Shown here: in pieces, positions 55,140 through 64,000 of the stretch | How positions within the stretch are numbered: position 1 is the first letter of the stretch | Layout of the letters: every line of letters begins with the position of its first letter | NCBI GenBank assembly: GCA_944472135.2 | Contig: OX235263.1 | Span: forward strand, 4,199,517-4,263,516 | Reading direction: 5' to 3' | DNA length: 64,000 nt | Source: Trichobilharzia regenti | Taxonomy: Eukaryota; Platyhelminthes; Trematoda; Strigeidida; Schistosomatidae | Program-made: the position numbers and the translations under genes | The notes under the pieces: model-generated | What the model was told of the DNA's origin: nothing | Databases searched by the model: none | What the model saw: the letters and a program-made list of their open reading frames with translations, nothing else

Positions 55140-56570
55140 TGCAAACAATAATAATAATAATTTACTTTATTCCAAAACAGAACTTGTGATACAGAATGGA
55201 ATTTTCAGCATTAATCATAATGTTGCATCTAATTTCTTCAAATTATAAGTAAAAATTAATCACACAGAAAATTTTCCACATTTACAATAGGTGGAATGTC
55301 AAAAACATGCAGCATATAAAATGGAAATATCAATAATAATGATAACAGCTAAGGTAGTAATAATAATAAGAATACAAGTGAAAATCCCCGTGGGCTTGTT
55401 TCACACAGTATTGTCAATGCGGTATAGAAATCCTAGCGTGTTTAAAAATATTGAATATAATGTTCTCTTTACATGATATGGTAAGGGAAAAACAAGGATT
55501 ACAGCCGTCATGGAGATAAGTTGGTGTCTGCAATTATGAAAGTAAAACAAACAAAGAAGCAACAGGACCATAAATATAATAGAAATAATAAAAGTAAAAC
55601 TTGAAGGTATATAAGGATGGGTGGGGGAAATTGTTTATTTACTAGATGAAAAAAGGTTAGTTAATTCTTTCCTGACACTATTTTCATCGCATGAAATACG
55701 TGACAAGTATGGTATCATAGAATTTCTATACTTAGACGTGCGAGAATACAGTTTTCTGAAGTTACTTCTTGTTCTACCTGAGGAGATGCAAGGTGAAAGC
55801 TGAGGGAGGGTAAAGTGGATGCTCCAAGTCAGACAAAATCCCTTTAGCAAATTTATTGCACGAAGTCAAGTGCCTATCGATAACGACGTTAACTATATGG
55901 TCCACTGGGATACCACTCACCCTACTGACCGTCCTCAGCATTCGACGAATTGTGACATAGTTCTTTTTAAGCAAACCAGGAAAGAATAAGGGTGAACAAT
56001 AAAGAAGAATAGGTAGGATGCAGGGGTTTATGAACTGTAAGAGGAGGGGTTGAGTTATATTCGAGTACCTTAACTTCTTAATGGAAAATGTCAGGTGGAA
56101 TATTTTAATGGAGATCGCTAAGATATGGGAAGACTAGGAGAGATCAGAAGAGAGAATAAGTCCAAGATACTTAATTTCTGATTTAATTCCCAAATCATTG
56201 TCGTCAATCCTACAACTGTCATGAGAATCGATGACTTCTTTTAACTGTCTTTTACATCTTAAGCTGAAATTAACAATCTGACATTTAGAAGGACTCAGTT
56301 TAAGACCGTTAGACTCAGACCATTTACTGACTCCCGATAGAAAGCTATTCATTTTTGTACAATCTAGCTGGGAGTTAATAGCCACTGAAACTGTTAAATT
56401 ATCATCAGCGTACTTCACAAAGTTTATTTCATCAGAGTGAGGTAAGTCATGTAAGAAGAAGGAAAAAAGAAAAGGAGAAAGGACGGCGCCTTGAGGGACA
56501 CTAGCTTCAGTAGGCAGTGAAGTGGAAGACTTCCCTTTATATACGGTGTACTGCTTTCTTTCTGTTGTTT
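55140..56570 (-). mobile_element. CR1/Jockey-like LINE, 5'-truncated, inside a PLE
   Basis: On the minus strand: [114 protein letters not shown], then VVIDRHLTSCNKFAKGILSD and TSKYRNSMIPYLSRI. The 3' end is GGAATAAAGTAAATTATTAT at about 55150. Palm motif YADD is intact; frames shift several times. The best CR1-like copy in the window. Confidence 0.87.
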
Positions 56571-56571
56571 C

Positions 56572-57835
56572 GTTGGGAGCCCTCTGGGGCCCCTGTTAGC
56601 AGATATATTCATGTCGAAATTAGAGAAACAAATGCAAGGTATGCTTGGAGAATTTATGCTGTATAAACGTTATGTAGATGATACTCTTATTATTGGTAAC
56701 AATAGTAGATCTTTTGAAAACTTTATTACCCTATTTAATCATATTCATTCACATATCCGAGTGACTTCCGAACTCGAATCAATTGACATACTCGGTTTCC
56801 TGGATATTACAATGACCAGGAGAGATGATGGAACGATTCAACGATTTATTTTTCGTAAAAAGACATGGAGTGGACAATATCTTCATTTTACCAGTTTTGT
56901 TCCTATCCAGTATAAACGTTCCCTAGTGAAATGTTTGTTCTCAAGAACCCGAAAAATATCCACTAGTGACACATTGATGGATGAGCTTCGACATATACAT
57001 TCAGTTTTATTAGCTAATGGTTATCCGGAAAACTTATCACCTGTCACAGTAAAGAAAGACCACATCTCGAAAAGATAGCTTCTGTACCAAAGAAAGCTAT
57101 CTTCATTAACCTACCATTCAACGGTGACCAGATTATGCAGTTGACAGCTAGCTCAAAGACTTCGGTCAGCCATCAAACGCACATTCTACGTCCCATCTCT
57201 TTTTGTCACTTGCCGAACATTCTCGATCCCTGTATTTACCTACGATTAAAGGACGAAATTCTGTGGAGTCTACTTCAAACTGTATCTACAGGTTCACCTG
57301 CAGTTGCGGTGACACCTATATACGTAGAACCAACATAATGCTCCAATGTCGTCGAAAAGAACATGTCCCATAATGGCTACTAAAGCATATCGAAAATCCC
57401 AACGCGAATAATCCTAATAGAAATCCAGCATCATCATCATCCATTGCAAAACACTTATTAATGTCTGGTCACAAAATCAATATTAATTAATGATTGTTTC
57501 ACAATTATTTCATGTACCTCTAGTTCACGGTTGGTTATTGAAGGTGGTGGAAGCACTCTGGGGATTATTCACATACAGCCTAAACTGTGTGTACAAAGAA
57601 CACAATAGACTTCAATCTTCGTCTACCATGGACTGTCTCCATGACCTATCTAAATATGATTGGTCATTAGTATGTACTTTTGTTTTTTATTTAACTGAGT
57701 AATTGTCATGAAGTTTATTTTATTATTGTGAGCGATGTTTCTAGTTGTAAAGCGGTTGTAAAGAAACTACGAAATGACGATATCATCTCGTGAAATTTGT
57801 CTTCTTAATGCCTTATTCAATTTTATCAATAGGAC
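56572..57835 (+). mobile_element. PLE, RT palm to 3' end
   Basis: Starts VGSPLGPLLADIFMSKLE (PLE motif), then YKRYVDDTLIIGNN (catalytic Y-V-D-D), LDITMTRRDDG, FRKKTWSGQYLHFTS, LANGYPENLSP. A stop after HISKR precedes a frameshifted GIY-YIG remnant (CSCGDTYIRRTN) and a 3' UTR. The 155-codon frame 56611-57078 is open. The element probably continues on the other side of the nested CR1 with its inverted arm at 54740-55090. Confidence 0.87.
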
Positions 57836-58139
57836 TAATTGTTTTGAAAGTGAAAATTGACCGTGGGTATCTCAACCTTGGACTGCCTGTGGGAATAGTT
57901 TTCGATGGATTCTTCCTGGTGGATTTTAGATCCTACTGTGTTCGGAATATTCCACTTGAGACGTGGTTCAACAATAGCGTCAGAGGAATGTGAACGCTCC
58001 AATGACCTTGAACGCATGCTAGTCGTTGGCCAACGGCATCGGTCACTATCACACTTGAAATATCATCGCTATTCACCAGCTTATTAGCAAATTTCACCCA
58101 GATCACTTTTAAGTGCTGTTTGGACAAGGTTTTAATACC

Positions 58140-58283
58140 TCGTTAGGGTTAGGATTAGGGTTAAGGTAAGTATTGGGGCTAGGATTGGGATCAGTGTTGT
58201 AATTAGCATTAGTGTTAGAATTACGGTTTGGATAAGGGTTATGATTAGTATTAGGAATAAGGTTAGGCTTACTATTAGGTATA
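58140..58283 (+). repeat. degenerate telomere-like array (TTAGGG-related)
   Basis: GTTAGGGTTAGGATTAGGGT at the left edge, then about 120 bases of variants (TTAAGG, TTGGGG, TTAGCA, TTAGTG, TTAGAA, TTAGGC), all keeping roughly six-base spacing. Schistosome telomeres are (TTAGGG)n. This is an internal, decayed tract. Confidence 0.72.
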
Positions 58284-58529
58284 GATTTACAGTTGATGTG
58301 TCATTTATTTTAATGTTTTTTATTATCCATGTTTTCCTAGTAAGTAGTTGTCTATCCTCTTGCTGGAAACCATAATAATTCAACGAGGGCTTTTTTGGAA
58401 GACTGCAAGCAGGATTGATGAGAGAGATAAACGATTCACGAAAACAGTTTCTCTGTAGTCATCTCAGTGAATACCCATGTACAGAAACTAGTCTAACTTA
58501 GCAACTGATACTCCTCTTTGCATTTAGGA

Positions 58530-61023
58530 CGTAATGAACGACAATGGTGAACTCTTCTCAGACTTCTGCGCCTTCAATGATTTGGTGATTGATGACAGTG
58601 TGTTCAAACACAAGAATATACACAAGACGACATGGATTTCGCCAGATGGAAACACCAAGAATCAAATAGACTTCATCTCAATTTCAAGAAAGTGGAGACG
58701 GAGCCTACTGGACACAAGATCGAAGAGAGGAGTAGATGTGGGTTCAGACCACTATCTAGTAGAAGGGAATTTCAAGGTGAAGCTAAAAGCCTCGAGGATA
58801 GCTGGGGATAGGCCACAATGCAAGTTCAGCACTCAGAAACTGAAGGACACAACCACAAAGGACACTTTTACTGCAACTGTCAGAGCAAAGCAGCAAACAC
58901 TACGCAACATCACTGAAGAATCATGCGTGGAAGAACATTGGAAGTCTCTGAAGGCGATTCTCAACGAAACGTGTTCAACGGTTCTAGGAAGAATGAAGAG
59001 ACAAGACAAGGAATGGCTGTCAACAGACACTTGGAAATTAATAGAAGAGAGGAGAATGGTGAAAGAGAAAATGATTCAATGCAAGGACGGACAGGAGAAG
59101 GAGACGATGAGCTCAACTTACAAAGCACTGGACAAATAAGTGAAGAAGAGTGCTATGAAGGACAAAAGACGATTCTACGACAACCTGGCCACTGAAGCTG
59201 AGAAGGCAGCAGGCAAAAGAGACCTGAGGACACTATATCAGATAACCAAATCTCTATCCGGGAAGAGATCAACACAAGCGAAACCTATAAAAGACAGCCA
59301 AGGAAACCCAATAACCAAGGAAGAAAAACAGATTAAACAATGGGCGGATCACTTCAAAGGACTCTTGAACCGACCATCACCTGCAACCCGTCCAGAAATA
59401 CCAACAACAGCGCGCACACAACTACAAGTTGACACCAATCCTCCAACGAGAGCTGAAGTCTTGAACGCAATCAAGCTTCTGAAAGCTGGAAAAGCAGCCG
59501 GACCAGATGGAATACCCCCTGAAGCACTGAAAGCGGACCCAGAGACTACAGCAGACATGCTGACTCCATTATTGCAAAAGGTCTGGAAGGAGGGAAAGGC
59601 GCCTACTGACTGGAGGAAAGGTTACCTCGCGAAACTACCAAAGAAGGGAGACTTACGCCTCACTCTGCAAGAACTGGAGAGGAATCATGCTTCTATCAAC
59701 GCCAAGTAAAATCCTGAGTCGCATCATCCTGGAGAGATTAAAGGACGCACTGGAGACAGAACTCCGACCAGAACAAGCTGGATTCAGGAAAGTCAGGCAA
59801 ATCATGTACTGACCAAATTGCAACTCTACGCATCATCATCGAACAAAGCATGGAATGGCGATCAAACCTCTACCTCAACTTTATAGACTTTGAGAAGGCC
59901 TTCGACAGCGTTGACCGTGAAGTAATTTGGAAACTACTCGAGTACTACGGCGTACCCCAAATATTCGTCAACCTTATTCAACAGCTGTACGACAACGGCA
60001 CATGTCAAGTGATCCACAACGGAAAACTCAGCAAGGCGTTTGGAGTAAACACAGGAGTCAGACAAGGGCGCTTACTATCACAAATGATATTCCTAATTGT
60101 GGTGGACTGGATTATGCGTCAGACAGTGGGAAACGAGAAGACAGGAATATCCTGGACCGATGTGAAGAACCTAAGAGACCTGGATTTTGCGCGTGGATGA
60201 TTTATGTTTGATGTCACACACAACTGAAGACTCACAAGCGAAAACCGGCAAACTGGTCGAAGAAGCAGCCGGCGAAGGCAAGACTCCAGGTGAACATAGA
60301 TAGAAGACGGAGGTTATGAAAATAACCAACCAACAACAGCAGCAACATCCAGCGCCAATCACCATCAACGGGAGGGATTTGAAAGAGGTTACTTCATTCA
60401 CTGATCTAGGGAGCATTGTCTCAACTACAGCCAGTCGGAACGGACGAGGATTTCAAATCGAGCGACAATAGGGAAGGCGAGAAACACATTCATCAACCTG
60501 AAATCAATCTGGAAATCTTCGTCACTCAGCATCACCAACAAAATTCGGATTTTCAATACAAACGTAAAGTCAGTTCAATTCTTCTATACGGATCAGAAAC
60601 TTGGCGGGTCACAAAGAATATTTCCAAAAGGTTGCAGACCTTTATTAACAACTGTCTTCGTTGGATGTATACTGAAGATCAGATGGCCGGAAAGAATCAC
60701 AAACAAGGAATTATGGGAACAAACAAGGCAAGAACCAATCGCCCAACAAATATGCAGGAGAAAGTGGAGATGGATTGGACAGTCACTGAGGAGACCGCTG
60801 GGTGACATCGCGTTTCAAGCCCTCGATTGGAACCCGAAAGGGAAGCGGCCTGTGGGACGACAGTGCAAGGGTGACATGGAGGAGATCGTGTGAAGAGGAG
60901 TTGAAAGAATATGGACTAATATGGATGCAGGCGAAAAGTACAGCAGAAGACGGAAGCAAATGGAGACGTGCAGTTGAAGCCCTATATTCCACTAGGAACC
61001 CAAGGGAGCAATAATAATAATAA
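58530..61023 (+). mobile_element. RTE-clade (SR2-like) LINE, longest copy, about 2.5 kb
   Basis: Begins within the AP-endonuclease domain (FSDFCAFNDLVIDDSVFKHK, TWISPDGNTKNQIDFI, DVGSDHYLV with the GSDHxxV catalytic motif) and runs through the RT to the 3' end CCCTATATTCCACTAGGAAC and (AAT)n. The 5' UTR and first half of the endonuclease are missing. Breaks: an in-frame stop at 59137, a frameshift near 59655, another near 59795, and the CGTG insertion in FADD at about 60190. Confidence 0.9.
58534..60200 (+). pseudogene. RTE endonuclease/reverse transcriptase, broken
   Basis: Frame one, 58534-59709 with a single TAA at 59137-59139, encodes the endonuclease end, a linker and the RT fingers ([40 protein letters not shown]). 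After frameshifts, 59850-60200 encodes the palm: [20 protein letters not shown] (first catalytic Asp), FGVNTGVRQGRLLSQMIFLI (the expected C-L-L-S-P is R-L-L-S-Q), and DLDFARG then stop where FADD should be. RT activity is therefore lost. An enzyme of this kind would nick DNA and copy its RNA into the genome. Confidence 0.88.
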
Positions 61024-61029
61024 TTTAAG

Positions 61030-62035
61030 CCATGTCAGAGATATATAACCTGTTCAGTGTGTTTTCAAGCATTTTCTTGACATTATACATCATTTTTTGA
61101 GCAAACATTCCTCAAGTTGATGATTGATCAACTGAAGGTCACTCTTGCGTTCGCACTCTTGGGACGCTATTGTTGAACTTTGCTCCACTTGATTCTCAGA
61201 TATTTCTTATGCTTGATTTTCGTTTAACTAATTTTGTTTTACACCACTTGCTTTGTGCTGGAAAATTCTCTCATATATGTACAGCTGCATAAAAGCACTC
61301 TTGAATACATTTTGAATTTATTATTGCTAAGGAATGTCACAGCTTTTATCGCAAACAACTGTTGTTTTGCTCCAGTCGGAGAACTTTGGGGCTATTCGTT
61401 ACTCAGGGAGTTTTGGCTAATCCAACACCAGAAAACGCGAAGAATTTTTCATCAGGGTCAAAACCACAACACTTTTCCTTTGGCCTCTACAAAAGTTTTT
61501 ACTCACTTTAACATATCCACTACCAAAATGAAAACCCTAAGCACGGCGACTGATTACCAGAAAGGAAATAAACTCACTAGTAATTATTTGTAAAGCTAAG
61601 TAATATGAAACCACTAAAAAACTGTCACAAGTCATAAAGTGAAACAGTTTTAAAAAAGCATAAACAAGATTTTGGCGGAATGATAGAATAAGCTGTTGTT
61701 CATTGCATTGCATGTGTAAAATGAATACGATGGCAACATCTAATTATTACATTGTAGATTTCATCATAAATCCGTGTCACTTAGAGAATGGCTGAGAAGC
61801 AAGACGGGGTGGAAAGTTGTTTTCCCCTAGTTCATGACTCTTCCCCAACATACATCCATGAGACTGTCATGCACCGAATACAAGACCATGAGCATACAGA
61901 GCAATCAAGTTACTATTAGGTCAGTGGATTAGAATTCATTAGAAATGCGACTCCTGATAACTGACAGTGGTGTAGTTCGGAAATTAAAAATTTCATCGGA
62001 GAATAACTGTTTTCAAACTTGAATATCTTTTCCTT
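61030..62035. other. nothing recognised (119-codon plus ORF at 61234-61593)
   Basis: The ORF has a Cys- and Phe-rich start and no motif I know. No splice context or repeat match seen. Possibly chance. Confidence 0.3.
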
Positions 62036-62040
62036 CACTT

Positions 62041-62252
62041 TCCCCAGTGGAACATAGGGCTTCAAACTAGTGGCTTAAAGTTTCTGTAGCAGTGTTTAAT
62101 TTTACAGGATGCGGTTGCTAGCTTCATGCCCTACCTTTCCTCTTTACCAGCATTACTTCTGGTATAGCGAGGTAAAGGATTCCGTCGGTCGGGAATCGAA
62201 CCCTGGACCATGTACATGGTCGACGAGTGACCTAACCGCTATACCACCGATG
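62041..62252 (-). mobile_element. tRNA-derived SINE with RTE-type tail
   Basis: On the minus strand: TCGGTGGTATAGCGGTTAGG (box A), GGTCCAGGGTTCGATTCCCG (box B, intact), body GGCATGAAGCTAGCAACCGC, ending GAAGCCCTATGTTCCACTGG. Both promoter boxes look good. Confidence 0.86.
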
Positions 62253-62254
62253 TA

Positions 62255-62815
62255 CATCAAACTTGACTTACAAGATCTCATCAGCTGGGATCTCTCACCA
62301 GGACTCCAAGAAGGCCATCTAATTCTCAGTGACTTCATTTCTAAGTCTTGGTTTGTAGGGAATTGATTTTTATTTTCGTGTTGATTTCATCAGCTGTCAG
62401 AGATTAGAAGACATACGCGTTACTGACTGACACTGGATGGTGGTATTATTTTCATAAGAATCTCAGCTAAGTTTTCCACTAAGACGTCTGTAGATTTCTA
62501 TTGGTTTGTACTCAGTCTTGTTGCTTCTATTTCAATCTGGACAAGACCACATTTAAGCCTTTTAGATCCTAGTGATTAATAAATCTTTGTTCATCGGATC
62601 GATTCCTAACACATGGAGTAGAAATGAGGCTACACCAGTCTTGGCAACACATAAAACACGGCATTAATGAACGAAAGGGAGTAGAAAGTTACATAAAGCA
62701 ATTCAAGGAGTAGTGTTTACCTAACTAAAATAAATATGAATGATACCAGACGTGCTCAAGACGTCATCTAGTTAATAATACTGTGTCAGTGAACGAAATA
62801 TTCCCATATTGAATC
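62255..62815. other. nothing recognised
   Basis: No ORF or repeat assigned. Confidence 0.35.
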
Positions 62816-63436
62816 ATAAGAGGAGGAAGGCAAAAACAGCAAAGAAAATTTTCTTTTTGACGATTCATTTTCATGAATTGTACAATCGTAATTATATTTA
62901 ACAAAGAAATGTTTTGACCAGAAACCACCTTTCTAAATGTCTGAAGAAGACAGTTCCAACAGCCACCCTGCGTAAACCATTCTCCCGCAGCCAGTTAGTC
63001 CAGTCTAACGCTAAGGACAAGATGCCGCTTTTGGCCACTTCTATGTGTATTTATCAATTTACTTGCTCGTGTGGAGCAAAGTATATCGGCCGTACGCAAC
63101 GTCAAGTTCACTAACGTATTCTGGAACACTGTCCAGCATCGCCAGATAGCCAGAGGAGAAGAGGAGAATAGCAGCAGCTATATCCTCGAACACCAGGTCA
63201 TCTCCGGACATCAAGCACCCCCACATGAATGCTTCACAGTGATACACAGAGTTCCTCAATATCGTACAAAGGGACTTCGGATACGCTATCTGTACATAGC
63301 TGAAGCATTAGCTATTCGAGATTTGAAACCGGACCTCTGCATTCAAAAGCGATACATACAATCTCTCGCCCTACCATGATCAGAGTAAAATCTTTACTAC
63401 AATTTTGCTTGTTTCCTTCATTATGTAAGTCCACTG

Positions 63437-63437
63437 T

Positions 63438-63482
<45 letters not shown>

Positions 63483-63485
63483 GTT
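63437..63485. repeat. (TTA)n microsatellite
   Basis: About 15 units of ATT. Confidence 0.92.
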
Positions 63486-63504
63486 ATCAATACTTTTATT
63501 ATCG

Positions 63505-63620
63505 ATGTGGTTTTGTTCTCTGAGCTGGATGGTTAATTTGCGAAGCTTTCATCACCCAGTAGGGTGATCAAGCATCAAAATCATCCACCTGAGCTACAAA
63601 TCTTCTCTATCATATCTACT
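63505..63620 (-). mobile_element. PLE terminal fragment nested in another PLE
   Basis: GTTCTCTGAGCTGGATGGTT, AATTTGCGAAGCTTTCATC and GAGCTACAAATCTTCTCTAT are the terminus of the 4.76 kb PLE family, lying between the core and right arm of the 62.8 kb element. Confidence 0.72.
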
Positions 63621-64000
63621 TTTATTATCATTATTATTCCCATCATCCACATTTTATTACCACTCTATTACTGTTTATTAATAACATTGTTTTTTGCATA
63701 CAGATTTTATATAAAAACACTTTATAGCCTTTCTACTAGTTCGTGTCCATTTTACTCGAGCTTATTCATTGGTCATTATCTCACACTTGTTACTTCATGC
63801 CAACTTCTATCTCTTTTCTAACATACAATTAGTCATCCCTCCTTACACCCTACATTGTGTAATACATTTTTTAAGGACAACGTTAACCAGTATCTGATTG
63901 GTCTAAACATTTCTTTGTTACATATAATTACGATTATTGTACAGATCATGAAAATGAATCGTCGAAAAGAAAGTTTTCTTCGCTGTTTATGCCTTCTTCT

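Larger units (their letters stand above)
62818..64000 (+). mobile_element. PLE with inverted arms and GIY-YIG endonuclease
   Basis: The left arm 62818-62925 is the reverse complement of 63893-64000 (ATTTAACAAAGAAATGTTTT against AAACATTTCTTTGTTACATA). The core encodes [40 protein letters not shown] (a well-kept GIY-YIG), then after a frameshift SYILEHQVISGHQAPPHECF and LRIRYLYIAEALAIRDLKPD. The right arm runs to the window edge, so the true end is not seen. Confidence 0.84.

Noticed and set aside
55291..55803. Plus-strand ORFs at 55291-55476 and 55621-55803
   Set aside because: They lie antisense to the 3' region of the CR1-like element and have no motif.
61234..61593. 119-codon plus-strand ORF as a gene
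   Set aside because: No family, no splice context, no conservation evidence within the window; kept only as a note in the features.
40870..64000. N-terminal M13 exons (membrane anchor, PCxDFYxYxCGxW)
   Set aside because: I scanned the minus strand by eye and found no convincing match; reporting any would be guesswork.
1..64000. CRISPR arrays, bacterial operons, phage or plasmid features
   Set aside because: The tandem repeats are microsatellites and the coding structure is clearly eukaryotic (spliced exons, LINEs, SINEs, PLEs).

Overview
The window looks like nuclear DNA of a blood fluke (Schistosoma or a close schistosomatid). It is AT-rich and has long introns packed with decayed retroelements of the kinds that dominate schistosome genomes. 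These are RTE-clade (SR2-like) LINEs with short AT-rich microsatellite tails, CR1/Jockey-like LINE 3' ends, several families of Penelope-like elements (PLEs) with GIY-YIG endonuclease remnants, and two tRNA-derived SINE types, one of which resembles the hammerhead-bearing Sm-alpha family. The species call rests on this repeat content and on protein motifs, not on a database match.

The one real host gene I can support is on the minus strand. It is an M13-family zinc metallopeptidase (neprilysin / endothelin-converting-enzyme type). I reconstructed 16 exons from about 40.8 kb down to the stop codon at 3082-3084. All 15 exon junctions are consistent in splice phase, and together they give about 573 residues running from the middle of the N-terminal domain to the C-terminal CxxW. 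The zinc site is intact (HEILH in the exon at 19460-19644, EILSD in the exon at 14296-14361), as are the late His and Arg. The usual substrate-binding NAxY motif reads SASY. The N-terminal exons (membrane anchor, PCxDFYxYxCG region) were not found and probably lie upstream, beyond 41 kb or outside the window.

Layout: 1-3 kb, downstream flank with SINE and RTE remnants; 3.1-40.8 kb, the M13 gene, whose introns hold nearly every other feature; 41-64 kb, upstream flank or upstream introns, almost wholly transposable elements. That last part includes the longest RTE copy (58.5-61.0 kb), a PLE interrupted by a CR1-like element (54.7-57.8 kb), and a short degenerate telomere-like TTAGGG array (58.14-58.28 kb). 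Many PLE copies share one architecture: a terminal segment repeated in inverted orientation at both sides of an RT/endonuclease core.

All retroelement ORFs seen are broken by stops, frameshifts or truncation. I see no CRISPR array, no bacterial-type operon, no rRNA and no genuine tRNA gene; the tRNA-like sequences are SINE heads.
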